A stretch of DNA of 64,000 bases from an uncultured Collinsella sp. (lineage in GTDB: Bacteria > Actinomycetota > Coriobacteriia > Coriobacteriales > Coriobacteriaceae): NCBI GenBank assembly GCA_900542315.1, contig UQMV01000008.1, positions 1 through 64,000 of the forward strand. Direction: 5' to 3'. Shown here in pieces: positions 25,362 to 34,128 of this stretch. The position numbers were made by a program, and so were the translations under genes. Under the pieces are notes generated by a model that was not told the origin of the DNA, made no database searches, and was given only the letters and a program-made list of their open reading frames with translations. Numbering within the stretch: the stretch's first letter is position 1; every line of letters starts with the position of its first letter.

Positions 25362-25721
25362 CTACAGCAACGCCTCGGCCCAAGCCGCTTCCCTAAAGCC
25401 GGGAATCGCAAAGTCGTCGCCCACCAGCAGCGGACGCTTGACCAGCATGCCGTCGGTCGCCAGCAGCTCGTAGCACTCCCGATCTGTCATGCCCGCATCC
25501 AGACGCGCCTTCAGGCCCAGCTCTCGATATTTCATGCCCGACGAATTAAAGAAGCGCCGCACCGGCAGCCCCGAACGAGCAATCCAGGTCGCAAGCTCAT
25601 CAGCCGTGGGGTTGTCCAAAACGATATCGCGGTCGATATACTCTACCCCATGTTCGTCCAGCCATGCCTTGGCCTTCTTACAGGTCGAGCACTTGGGATA
25701 TTCAACAAACAATACCGCCAT
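25362..25721 (-). CDS. ArsC/Spx-family thioredoxin-fold protein
   Basis: A 119-residue protein with the ArsC/Spx fold. It carries CSTC near the N-terminus (EYPKCSTCKKAKAWL), a RRFFNSSGMKYRELGL helix and the conserved GMLVKRPLLV strand. It matches the small YffB/Spx-like reductases more than true arsenate reductases, since no arsenic genes are near. It would act in the cytoplasm as a thiol oxidoreductase or RNA polymerase-binding factor. The ATG at 25721 is preceded by AAAGGA; upstream codons of the open frame have no ribosome binding site. Confidence 0.82.
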   Translation of the reverse strand: MAVLFVEYPKCSTCKKAKAWLDEHGVEYIDRDIVLDNPTADELATWIARSGLPVRRFFNSSGMKYRELGLKARLDAGMTDRECYELLATDGMLVKRPLLVGDDFAIPGFREAAWAEALL

Positions 25722-25843
25722 GGGATTTCCTTTCTTAGAGAAAACAGGTGTCTGGAAAACTGCACATCGACGACCACTCGCGATTGCAGCCGTTATTGTA
25801 GTCAATGTCGAAGCGTAGGCAGTCGCGATGTCTCGCCTTAAGG

Positions 25844-26425
25844 CTAGTGCCTCGCATGGGCGCCGATCGGCCGAGTCGCATGGCGCACCAACGCCGCCGC
25901 CAGCAATACCAACAGCATGGCGGTGACATAGCCCGCGGCATCGAATCCTAAATCGATAACGTCGAAATGCCTGCCGGGAACAAAGATCTTATGTACCTGA
26001 TCGCCAACGGAGCAGGCGACGCAAAAGAGCAATACGGGCACGCAACGGGAGCACACGCTCCACGGACGCCTGGAAAAGCAAACCACGACCACCGAGGCGA
26101 ACAATCCGACGAAGAAAAACTCTACGGTATGGGCAACGCGACGGACGTTTATGCCCGCCCACATGCGAATGGAAGCAAGTCGGCCAGACCGGACATTCGA
26201 GGCAGCCGAATCGGTGCCCCCGGTCATTCCGTTCTCCGTCTGGGCTTCACCCGTGGCATCGGCAGCCTGAACGCCCGTAGCCTGACCCTCCACCACACGC
26301 GCGGTGGACTCGCTCAGCAACGACGTCTCCACCGCATCTTGCTCCGTCAGCACCCAGATGCCCGCCAGCGTTGCAGCGAACAGAACGATCGCGGTCCATC
26401 CGATTATTTGTTTTACACGCGCCAA
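25844..26425 (-). CDS. VanZ-like membrane protein
   Basis: A 193-residue membrane protein of the VanZ-like family. An N-terminal helix and a 70-residue Thr/Ala/Gly-rich external linker precede three core helices with the family motifs RRVAHTVEFFFVG and CSVGDQVHKIFVPGRHFDVIDLGFDAAG (about residues 136-160), which match the VanZ H-F-x-E-Y, D-E-xHQxFVPGR and D-xxxDxxG pattern. VanZ-like proteins are linked to lipoglycopeptide resistance, but many have other, unknown roles, and no van genes are here. Translation starts at TTG 26425 behind AAAGGAGG. Confidence 0.72.
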   Translation of the reverse strand: MARVKQIIGWTAIVLFAATLAGIWVLTEQDAVETSLLSESTARVVEGQATGVQAADATGEAQTENGMTGGTDSAASNVRSGRLASIRMWAGINVRRVAHTVEFFFVGLFASVVVVCFSRRPWSVCSRCVPVLLFCVACSVGDQVHKIFVPGRHFDVIDLGFDAAGYVTAMLLVLLAAALVRHATRPIGAHARH

Positions 26426-26530
26426 GGGCCAACCTCCTTTTTTTGAATATCAGCGAGTGTAGCCCCAAATGGCATCGTCACCGTATCAAAATTTGAATCG
26501 CAACAGGAAGCGACAAAGCGACGCAAACCC

Positions 26531-27136
26531 CTACCCCGCCTCGCGCATCCAGCGATCGAACGTCCCCACGCACACGCCCAGGCACTTTGCTGCCTGGCTG
26601 CGGGTAATATCGCCCGCCTCATAGCTATCGCGCACCAGCTCAAACTGAGGAGGGCACGGCTTGCGAGGTCGACCGAAACGGACCCCTCGCGCCCGCGCCG
26701 CTGCAATTCCCTCCGCTTGGCGCCGATGGATATTCTCGCGCTCCACCTGCGCCACGTAGCTCAGCAGTTGCAGCACAATATCGGCAATCAGGGCGTTGGT
26801 CACATCCGGCGCGCCGCTGGCCCTAGCGCGCGTGTCAAGCAATGGCATGTCCAACACCACAATGGCAACCCCGAGCTCCTTGGTAATGCGCCGCCATTCT
26901 TCAAGAATCTCGGAGTAATTACGACCAAGTCGGTCGATAGAAAGAACCACCAGCACGACCCCGTCTCCCAGGACGTGCAGCAGCTCGCGATAACGCGGTC
27001 GATCGAAGTCCTTGCCGCTCGCATGGTCAGCATAAATATTCGCCGAGCCCACGCCATAGGCGCCCAGCGCATCCAGCTGCCGATTAAGGTTCTGATCGCG
27101 CGAACTCACCCGCGCATAACCGTACACCGTCGCCAT
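26531..27136 (-). CDS. Serine site-specific recombinase (resolvase/invertase family)
   Basis: A 201-residue small serine recombinase. The catalytic Ser is in YARVSSRDQNLNRQ at the N-terminus, followed by the RLGRN motif (DRLGRNYSEI), the VERENIHRRQAEGI E-helix region and a C-terminal helix-turn-helix that would read ITRSQAAKCLGVCVGTFDRW. It cuts and rejoins DNA at specific sites. It stands alone, with no transposase or cargo gene. The ATG at 27136 gives a canonical N-terminus (MATVYGYARVSS); the ribosome binding site is weak. A palindromic element lies directly upstream (27159-27191). Confidence 0.85.
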   Translation of the reverse strand: MATVYGYARVSSRDQNLNRQLDALGAYGVGSANIYADHASGKDFDRPRYRELLHVLGDGVVLVVLSIDRLGRNYSEILEEWRRITKELGVAIVVLDMPLLDTRARASGAPDVTNALIADIVLQLLSYVAQVERENIHRRQAEGIAAARARGVRFGRPRKPCPPQFELVRDSYEAGDITRSQAAKCLGVCVGTFDRWMREAG

Positions 27137-27158
27137 CTCATCCCCGCTTTCTTGTATA

Positions 27159-27191
27159 CCTGCCAAAAAGGGACAGGTTTATTTTGGTAGG
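27159..27191. repeat. 33 bp palindromic element, copy 1
   Basis: CCTGCCAAAA at one end and TTTTGGTAGG at the other, around GGGACAGGTTT. A copy with one difference over 38 bases is at 39276-39308. It overlaps the upstream region of the recombinase gene. Confidence 0.75.
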
Positions 27192-27256
27192 TTTTACCTC
27201 TCAAATAGCAGGTAAGCGGGCGGCCGAGCAGACGGCAAGGCAGCCACGATTCAAAC

Positions 27257-27288
27257 GCGGAGGGCGGTCCCGAAAGACCGCCCTCCGC
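27257..27288 (-). terminator. Strong hairpin after rnr
   Basis: GCGGAGGGCGGTC pairs with GACCGCCCTCCGC around a 6-base loop, 26 bases past the rnr stop. U-tract is weak, but the 13 bp stem makes it a likely terminator. Confidence 0.7.
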
Positions 27289-27313
27289 TCTCCCACCACG
27301 AGTCGGGATTTGG

Positions 27314-29449
27314 CTAATGGATAAGCTTAAAGTCCAAGTGTCCGCGCGTGGTATTGACGCGCGAGACCTCGATAATCACGCGCTGGCCCAGCTCGTAACG
27401 AGCCCCCGTGTCGGCGCCCGTCAGTGTAAGCGCGTCCTCGTCGAACTCAAACCACTCGTTGCCCAGACTCTTGATCGAAACCAAGCCTTCGACCTGCGTT
27501 AGGTCCAAGCGCACAAAGAGGCCCATGCCGCTAACCCACGAGACGGTTCCGGCATAGCGCTCGCCCAGACGGTCCTCATAGTACTGGGCAATCTTAATCT
27601 TTTGCGTCGCATGGCTGGCGGCATCTGCCGCGCGCTCGGCATCGCTGCATGCGCGGCAGATCTGCGGCAGAATGCGCGGCAGCGACTCGCGCCCCTTGCC
27701 GATCAGCCGCGGCGTACGGACCAAGGCGTCCTTGCCGCCGAGCTGCTCATAGGCCAACTGCAGCTTGAGTACGCGGTGCACCACCAGATCGGGGTAGCGA
27801 CGGATGGGACTCGTAAAGTGACAGTAGCACGGCGCGGCGAGCGCAAAGTGGCCCTCGTTGCGCGGCTTGTACAGCGCGCGCTGCATGCTGCGCAGAAGCA
27901 GCGTGTTGACGAGCGGTGCGTTGGCCGTACCGGCGGCAGCATCAACTGCAGCCTGCAGCTCATCGGGGCTCCCCAGGGCAATACCGGCAGCACGGCGATC
28001 GTCGATGATGCCTAGCTGCGCCAGCGCAACGGCGGCACCGTGCAGGCTATCGGGGTTCGGATCCTCATGCACGCGATAGCAGGCCTCGATATCACGGTCT
28101 GCCAGCCACTCTGCAACGCACTCGTTGGCGAGCAGCATGGCTTCCTCGATAAGCGACGTGGCACACGAACGCTCACGCGCCACAATCTGCACGGGCACTC
28201 CGTCCTCATCCAATAGAGCGCGAATCTCGGCCGTGTCAAAATCGACTGAGCCGCGGGCGCGACGAATACGACGGCGAAGTTCGGCGAGTTCGTTAGCGGC
28301 GACAAGGAAATCGCCGAGGTCGATGTTGTAGCCGCGGGCGGCCTCCTCGCACGCAAGACCGCGCTCAAGCGCTTCCTCGCGCGAGGTCTCGGCAGCCGCA
28401 ACATCCTCGGCTGCACCCTCCAGCACCGAATACTCAACCGCGCCGGCACGCACCAGCAGCGCCTCGGCGCCGTCATAGTCCATACGCACACGCGAGCGAA
28501 TCACACTGGGGTACGGATCGTAATGCCGCACGCGACCCTGTGCATCGAGCTCGATATCGACGGTAAACGCAAGACGGTCCTCGTCAGGGCGAAGCGAGCA
28601 CAGGTCATTGGACAGGCGTTCGGGCAGCATGGGAAGCACGCGATCGGCCAGATACACCGATGTCGTACGATGGCGAGCCTCAAGATCGATATGCCCGTCC
28701 CAAGCCACATAGTGTGAAACGTCGGCGATATGCACACCCAGCTTGTAGCCACCCCCGGGCGTACGCTCCAGCGAAATGGCATCGTCAAAGTCGCGCGCGT
28801 CGACCGGGTCGATCGTGATGACAAAGCGGTCGCGCAGATCGCGGCGGAGCGGGTCCTTAAGCGCCGCGGACACATCGAGCGAAAGCCCCTCGGCCTCGTC
28901 TAGCGCGGCCTCGGGATAGCTATCGGTATAGCCGTAACGCGCCATCACATATTGAACGCCCAAATCGGGCGCGTCATCTCCGCCAATGCGGCGTTCGATC
29001 GTCACGGTACCCGATTCCAGGCGCGTCGGGTAGGTCAAAATGCGCGCGACAACAGCATCACCCGGGTGGACGCCCAGACGATCCGCCGAGGTATCCTCGG
29101 GCAGAATGAAGAAGTCGGCCTTCAGACGCGAATCGAGCGGCTCGATCACACCGAGCGGACCGGCGGTCTGGTACGTGCCCACCACGCTTATGGCTGCGCG
29201 CTCAACCACGCCTTCGATCACGGCGCGCCGCTCACCGTGCGGGCCGTTCTTAATGCTCACGGCAACGGTATCGCCATCCATGATCTCACGCTTGCCGCGA
29301 CCCATGACCTTGTAGTCGCCGTTTTCGGTTACAACGTAGGCACTGTGCTCATGGAGCTGCACGCGCCCGGTCAGGCTCGGACGACGTTCGCTGCGCACCG
29401 GCCCGCGCTTATTGCGAGCTCCACGCTTATGCTTGTTATTGCGCCCCAT
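27314..29449 (-). CDS. rnr: Ribonuclease R
   Basis: A 711-residue 3'-5' exoribonuclease of the RNR family. In order: a basic N-terminal tail and cold-shock-like domains, the RNB catalytic domain with IDPVDARDFDDAISLE (metal-binding acidic residues, about residues 215-231) and HFTSPIRRYPDL, and a C-terminal S1 domain (YAGTVSWVSGMGLFVRLDLTQVEGLV). It degrades structured RNA and works with SmpB and tmRNA in clearing stalled messages. The ATG has AGGAGG four bases upstream. The length is close to the family norm. RNase II is less likely because of the two leading CSD modules and S1 arrangement. Confidence 0.93.
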   Translation of the reverse strand: MGRNNKHKRGARNKRGPVRSERRPSLTGRVQLHEHSAYVVTENGDYKVMGRGKREIMDGDTVAVSIKNGPHGERRAVIEGVVERAAISVVGTYQTAGPLGVIEPLDSRLKADFFILPEDTSADRLGVHPGDAVVARILTYPTRLESGTVTIERRIGGDDAPDLGVQYVMARYGYTDSYPEAALDEAEGLSLDVSAALKDPLRRDLRDRFVITIDPVDARDFDDAISLERTPGGGYKLGVHIADVSHYVAWDGHIDLEARHRTTSVYLADRVLPMLPERLSNDLCSLRPDEDRLAFTVDIELDAQGRVRHYDPYPSVIRSRVRMDYDGAEALLVRAGAVEYSVLEGAAEDVAAAETSREEALERGLACEEAARGYNIDLGDFLVAANELAELRRRIRRARGSVDFDTAEIRALLDEDGVPVQIVARERSCATSLIEEAMLLANECVAEWLADRDIEACYRVHEDPNPDSLHGAAVALAQLGIIDDRRAAGIALGSPDELQAAVDAAAGTANAPLVNTLLLRSMQRALYKPRNEGHFALAAPCYCHFTSPIRRYPDLVVHRVLKLQLAYEQLGGKDALVRTPRLIGKGRESLPRILPQICRACSDAERAADAASHATQKIKIAQYYEDRLGERYAGTVSWVSGMGLFVRLDLTQVEGLVSIKSLGNEWFEFDEDALTLTGADTGARYELGQRVIIEVSRVNTTRGHLDFKLIH

Positions 29450-29513
29450 GGCGCCTCCTAACTATCGATTGCCGTTTACATCCCAAGAGTCTACCCAAAT
29501 GATCCCTAGGGGA

Positions 29514-29548
29514 CAAAAAACGGGCCGCCCCATAAGAGACGACCCGTT
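29514..29548 (-). terminator. Intrinsic terminator of ftsEX
   Basis: On the minus strand ACGGGTCGTC pairs with GGCGGCCCGT with two wobble pairs and is followed by T6. Confidence 0.85.
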
Positions 29549-29572
29549 GGAAGGGATGAATTCCAGGCATGC

Positions 29573-30493
29573 CTACACGCGCAGGTAGCGGCGCATGGCG
29601 ATGGCAGAACCAAAGAGACCGATAATCACGCCGACCAGAATCAGCGCAGCATAGGTCACCAGGTAGTACTGCATCGGCAGGGCAAACGACATCCAGCCGA
29701 TGCTCTCCTGCAGACGCGGAATCATCAGATTGCGTAGCAGCTCCAGAACGCCGATGGAAAGCAGCGAGCCCAAAATGGCCTGCAGTACGCCCTCGGTGAT
29801 AAACGGGCCACGAATGAAGCCGTTGCTGGCGCCGACCAGACGCATAATCGCAATCTCACGACGACGCGCCGTGATGGACAGGCGAATCGTGTTGTTGATG
29901 AAGATGAATGCGATAAAGGTCAGAAGGCCAACGAGCACCACGGCGGCGATGCGGATATAGTTGGTCACCTGGAACAGGCGGCTCACTTTCTCCTGTCCGT
30001 ACAGCACGCTCGCGTTGACGTCGCCGTCATCCGCGATCTTCTGGAAATCGGCATCCTTCTTGAGCTTCTCTGCCGTGCTCTCGACCTTGGACGGATCGTC
30101 CATCTCAATTGCAAACGAAGCCGGCAGCGGGTTCTGGCCATCGAGCGCGCTCATGGTGGCGTCGGCGTTGCCCGACATCTTGCTCGTATACTCGGCCAGC
30201 GCGTCGTCCTTGTCCTTATAGGTCACGGACTTGACGTTATTCCACGTCTTAAGCTCGGCCTCAAAAGCCTGAACATCAGCCTGATCGGCGTCATCACTAA
30301 TGAACGCGTTGATGACAACCTGATCCTCGACGGTGCCGATCACGGAGTTCAGCATCGCGGAGCCCATGATGAACAGGCCGATGATAAACAGCGAAAGGAA
30401 GATCGTGATGACGGCGCCGAGCGAGGTAGTCCAGTTACGGAAGAAGTGGCTGATTGCCTCTTTGAAGGAGTAGCCCACGTTAGTTGGTGCCAT
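29573..30493 (-). CDS. ftsX: Cell-division ABC transporter membrane protein FtsX
   Basis: A 306-residue FtsX. A short cytoplasmic start is followed by one membrane helix (about 25-45), a large external domain that contacts peptidoglycan hydrolases (about 50-180), and three more helices ending in a conserved IAMRRYLRV tail. A basic loop with RLVGASNGFIRGPF joins helices 2 and 3, as in FtsX generally. FtsX and FtsE form the ATP-driven complex that activates septal cell wall hydrolases. The gene overlaps ftsE by 14 bases. Confidence 0.93.
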   Translation of the reverse strand: MAPTNVGYSFKEAISHFFRNWTTSLGAVITIFLSLFIIGLFIMGSAMLNSVIGTVEDQVVINAFISDDADQADVQAFEAELKTWNNVKSVTYKDKDDALAEYTSKMSGNADATMSALDGQNPLPASFAIEMDDPSKVESTAEKLKKDADFQKIADDGDVNASVLYGQEKVSRLFQVTNYIRIAAVVLVGLLTFIAFIFINNTIRLSITARRREIAIMRLVGASNGFIRGPFITEGVLQAILGSLLSIGVLELLRNLMIPRLQESIGWMSFALPMQYYLVTYAALILVGVIIGLFGSAIAMRRYLRV

Positions 30494-31700
30494 AGTTGCC
30501 GTAACCTCCCCTCTCCTGGTCGCGGATAACGTGGCCGCCCTCGAGGGCGATCACGCGACGGTGCATGCTATCGACCATCTCGCGGTCGTGCGTGGCGACG
30601 ATCACGGTGGTGCCGGTGCGGTTAATACGCTCGAGCAGCTTCATGATGCCCAGCGAGATCGCCGGGTCGAGGTTACCCGTGGGCTCGTCGCAGATCAGCA
30701 GCGGCGGACGGTTGACCATAGCGCGGGCGACGGCAACGCGCTGCTGCTCGCCACCGGAAAGCTGATCGGGCAGCGAGTCCATCTGATCGGCCAAACCGAC
30801 CAGACGCAGCACCTCGGGCACCTGGCTGCGAATGACGCCCTTGGGCTTGCCGATGCACTGCAGGGCAAACGCCACGTTTTCGTAGGCGGTCTTTTGCGGC
30901 AGAAGCTTAAAGTCCTGGAACACGGCGCCAATCTGGCGGCGCAGGAACGGAACCTTGCGGTTCTTGATCTTCATGAGGTCCTGACCGGCAACCAGGATGC
31001 GGCCGCTCGTCGGCTTGACGTCGCGGTTGAGCGTCGACAGCAGCGTGGTCTTACCCGAGCCGGAGTGACCGACCAGGAAGACGAACTCGCCCGGATAGAT
31101 CTCGATGTTGATGTCGTCGAGTGCAGGCTTGTTGGGCTGTGCCGGATAGATCTTGGTGACATGCTCCATAAGGATGACGGGCTCGACACCGGCCTGCTTG
31201 GCCATCTTCTTGCGGCTGGCCTGGGGATCGATGGGCGCAAACACCGACGTAAAATCGGGGTTGTTGAGCGCGTTATCGAGGCTTGCGACCTCGGCGGCCT
31301 GATCGCTCTCGACCACCGGGGCAGCAGGCTGCGTGGGGTCGGGAATAGCGGCAAAGAGACCGGACTGCGCAGGCTGAGGAGCCGGCGTCGCAGGGGCCAA
31401 GGGGTCGGGAATGCCGGCCATGGTAGGCTGCGGCGTGGCGGCACCAGCCTGAGGCTGCTCCACGCGAGCGGTCACGGCCTGAACGGGCTCAAAACCCGCC
31501 GTGCCGGAAAGCGTGACATCGCTGGTTGGATTGTAGGCAAAGGGATCGGATGCCGGCTGTGCCTGATCTGCCGGCTGAGCGGGGGCCTGAGCAACAGGCT
31601 GGCCCTCTGAATCCGGAGTGGCGAAACGACTGCCCTGGACGCCTGCCTGCGTCTTGGGGGCATCATCGCCCGCACCGGAGATACGGAAGTGGTTACCCAC
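30480..31700 (-). CDS. ftsE: Cell-division ATPase FtsE with long N-terminal extension
   Basis: A 406-residue ATPase. The ABC domain starts at about residue 174 and has Walker A GHSGSGKTT (211-219), a Q-loop, the signature LSGGEQQR, Walker B LLICDEPTGNLD and the H-loop THDRE. It powers the FtsX hydrolase switch. Typical FtsE is about 225 residues; here about 170 extra residues come first, rich in Ala, Pro, Gln and Asp with repeated DPxA segments, and probably disordered. Translation begins at GTG 31700, with AAGGAG at good distance, so the extension appears to be made. It is co-transcribed with ftsX. Confidence 0.93.
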   Translation of the reverse strand: MGNHFRISGAGDDAPKTQAGVQGSRFATPDSEGQPVAQAPAQPADQAQPASDPFAYNPTSDVTLSGTAGFEPVQAVTARVEQPQAGAATPQPTMAGIPDPLAPATPAPQPAQSGLFAAIPDPTQPAAPVVESDQAAEVASLDNALNNPDFTSVFAPIDPQASRKKMAKQAGVEPVILMEHVTKIYPAQPNKPALDDINIEIYPGEFVFLVGHSGSGKTTLLSTLNRDVKPTSGRILVAGQDLMKIKNRKVPFLRRQIGAVFQDFKLLPQKTAYENVAFALQCIGKPKGVIRSQVPEVLRLVGLADQMDSLPDQLSGGEQQRVAVARAMVNRPPLLICDEPTGNLDPAISLGIMKLLERINRTGTTVIVATHDREMVDSMHRRVIALEGGHVIRDQERGGYGNYGTN

Positions 31701-31803
31701 TGGTGCTCCTTATCGTCGTGCGTTTAAACTACATGAGCGCTTAATATTTTAACAGCATTAGCTTTGCTGCACATAAGAAGCATGGCCGTGTTTGGGTCCC
31801 TCC

Positions 31804-31925
31804 GGCCGGACACAGGGTTACTTTCCAAATCGTCCTCGGACATGTCGGAGCCTCCGCTGCGCACTACGTGCGGCGGGGCCCCTCCGTCCTGCGGAAAGAT
31901 TTGGAAAGTAACCCTGTGTCCGGCC
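31804..31925. repeat. 122 bp element with perfect 28 bp inverted termini
   Basis: The left arm (31804-31831) starts GGCCGGACACAGGGTTAC and is perfectly inverted at 31898-31925. The 66-base middle contains a smaller GC-rich hairpin around GCGCACTACGTGC. It sits in the 447-base gap between ftsE and the transketolase operon with no gene. Confidence 0.85.
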
Positions 31926-32064
31926 TGCGATAACTAAGGGGTCGCTGCGTTTTACTTGGGTGCAGCAGCGCCGTGCTTGGGGGCTGAATTGCACTTTGCT
32001 GGTCTGGGCCCGTTTCCCGGAAAAAGCCCTTACTTGGTGCTGGCCTAATTTGTTTGTTGCCGAC

Positions 32065-32100
32065 AAAAAACAGGGGCGTCCTCTTTGGGGACGCCCCTGT
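32065..32100 (-). terminator. Terminator of the transketolase operon
   Basis: ACAGGGGCGTCC pairs with its inverted copy, followed on the minus strand by T6. Confidence 0.9.
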
Positions 32101-32147
32101 TCTGGCTTGCATGTGGTTGTTGAGGCGATACTTTGCCTCGTTTTGTC

Positions 32148-33089
32148 CTAAGCCAAGAACTCTTTGGTGGTCGCCACGATGTTGGCGGCGTCCAGACCGT
32201 ACTTGTGCAGAAGCTCGGCACCCGGGCCGGACTCGCCAAAGGTGTCATTGACGCCGATCTTCTTAAGCGGCGTCGGGCACTGCTCGCACAGGACATCGGC
32301 GACGGCGCTGCCCAGGCCGCCAATCACGGAGTGCTCCTCGACGGTCACGACGTGGCCGGTCTTGGTGGCGCTCTTGACGATCAGGTCGGCATCGATGGGC
32401 TTGATGGTGTGCATGTTGATGACCTCGGCATCGATGCCCTCGGCAGCGAGCTGCTCGGCGGCCTCGAGGGCCTCGCCGACCATCAGGCCGCAGGCGATGA
32501 TGGTCACGTCGGCACCCTCGCGCATGACGATGCCCTTACCCACCTCGAACTTGTAGGTCTCGGGGTCGTTGATAACCGGCGAGGCCAAGCGGGCAAAGCG
32601 CATGTAGACGGGGCCATCGCACTCGTAAGCGGCACGCGTCACGGCACGAGCCTCGACGTCGTCGGCGGGAACGATCACGGTCATGCCGGGGATGACACGC
32701 ATCAGGGCGATATCCTCGCAGCACTGGTGAGTAGCGCCGTCCTCGCCCACCGAGATGCCGGCGTGCGTGGCGCCGATCTTAACGTTGAGGTGCGGGTAGC
32801 CGATGGAGTTGCGGACCTGCTCAAAGGCGCGACCGGCGGCAAACATGGCAAAGGTGCTCGCGAAGGCAACGCGACCGGTGGTTGCGATACCGGCGGCGAC
32901 ACCCATCAGGTTGCTCTCGGCAATGCCCACATCAAAGAAACGATCGGGGCAGGCGGCCTTGAACTTGCCGGTCTGCGTTGCGGCAGCCAGGTCGGCATCG
33001 AGGACCACAAAGTCGTCGTGCTCGTTGGCGAGCTCGACGAGGGCCTCGCCGTAGCTTACGCGCGTGGCGATTTTCTTGACGTCTGCCAT
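32148..33089 (-). CDS. Transketolase, C-terminal subunit
   Basis: A 313-residue split transketolase subunit holding the pyrimidine-binding and C-terminal domains. Visible are GIAESNLMGVAAG (the catalytic Glu that activates thiamine diphosphate), FAMFAAGRAFEQVRN and DVEARAVTRAA. Together with the N-terminal subunit encoded directly upstream it moves two-carbon units in the pentose phosphate pathway. The ATG is one base after the N-terminal subunit's stop, preceded by a GGAGAG motif inside that gene. Splitting of transketolase into two chains is known from several anaerobes and actinobacteria. Confidence 0.93.
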   Translation of the reverse strand: MADVKKIATRVSYGEALVELANEHDDFVVLDADLAAATQTGKFKAACPDRFFDVGIAESNLMGVAAGIATTGRVAFASTFAMFAAGRAFEQVRNSIGYPHLNVKIGATHAGISVGEDGATHQCCEDIALMRVIPGMTVIVPADDVEARAVTRAAYECDGPVYMRFARLASPVINDPETYKFEVGKGIVMREGADVTIIACGLMVGEALEAAEQLAAEGIDAEVINMHTIKPIDADLIVKSATKTGHVVTVEEHSVIGGLGSAVADVLCEQCPTPLKKIGVNDTFGESGPGAELLHKYGLDAANIVATTKEFLA

Positions 33090-33090
33090 C

Positions 33091-33921
33091 CTAGAGCTCC
33101 TCTCCGGCGGCCGTGAGCTCTGCCATGGCCTGCTCAAACTGTTCATCGTTGGGGGCCTTACCGTGCCAACCCACCTGGTTCTCCATAAAGGAGACGCCCT
33201 TGCCCTTCGTGGTCTCGGCGATAATGGCGGTTGGCTGACCCTTGGTGGCGCGGGCCTCGGCAAAGGCGGCGCGGATCTGGTCGAAGTCGTTGCCGTCGGC
33301 GAGCTCCACCACATGGAACTTGAAGGCGCGGAACTTGTCGGCGAGCGGCATGGGGTCGTTGACCTCCTCGACGGGGCCGTCGATCTGCAGGCCGTTATGG
33401 TCGACGATCACGCAGAGGTTGTCGAGCTGCTGGTTGCCGGCAAACATGGCGGCCTCCCAGACCTGGCCCTCCTCGCTCTCGCCGTCGCCCAGCAGGGCGT
33501 AGGTGCGATAGTCGTCGCCCCAGTGCTTGGCGGCAACGGCCATGCCCACGGCGGCGGAGATGCCCTGGCCCAGCGACCCGGTGGACATGTCGACGCCCGG
33601 GGTGTCATTCATGTTGGGATGGCCCTGCAGGTGGCTGCCGATGTGGCGCAGCGTCTCGAGATCCTCCTTGGGGAAGAATCCGCGCTCGGCGAGCACGGCG
33701 TACAGACCAGGCGCGCAGTGACCCTTGGAAAGCACGAAGCGGTCGCGGTCGGCCTTGCGGGGGTCGGCCGGGTCGACGTTCATTTCCTCAAAGTACAGAT
33801 AGGTCATGATGTCGGCAGCGCCGAGCGAACCGCCCGGATGGCCGGACTTGGCAGCGTGCACGCCGGTGACGATGCCCTTCCTTACCTCGTTGGCAACCTT
33901 TTTGAGCTCTTCGTCGCTCAT
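33091..33921 (-). CDS. Transketolase, N-terminal subunit
   Basis: A 276-residue subunit with the thiamine diphosphate-binding domain. It has the SKGHCAPGLYA segment, the GSLGQGISAAVGMA pocket, the GDGESEEGQVWEA cofactor-binding motif and the DHNGLQIDG metal site. It pairs with the C-terminal subunit encoded immediately downstream. The start at 33921 is followed by MSDEELKKVANEVRKG, in line with other split transketolases; AAAGGAAGG precedes it. A 207-base upstream spacer probably holds the promoter. Confidence 0.93.
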   Translation of the reverse strand: MSDEELKKVANEVRKGIVTGVHAAKSGHPGGSLGAADIMTYLYFEEMNVDPADPRKADRDRFVLSKGHCAPGLYAVLAERGFFPKEDLETLRHIGSHLQGHPNMNDTPGVDMSTGSLGQGISAAVGMAVAAKHWGDDYRTYALLGDGESEEGQVWEAAMFAGNQQLDNLCVIVDHNGLQIDGPVEEVNDPMPLADKFRAFKFHVVELADGNDFDQIRAAFAEARATKGQPTAIIAETTKGKGVSFMENQVGWHGKAPNDEQFEQAMAELTAAGEEL

Positions 33922-34128
33922 TGTGCCTTCCTTTCATCCTCATTAGACAAAATGCGCACGGCACCGAAGGTAATCCCAACACAGCCGCAATGCACGTACG
34001 TCATTCATTATGCTGGAAACTGATGGCTTTACCAGAGTTTTTATCATTATTTGAACAATTTAGCAGGCAGAACCGCTGATGAAACGGTTTATCAATGTGA
34101 ACGTCTTTTGGATGGAACGCGATCGACC

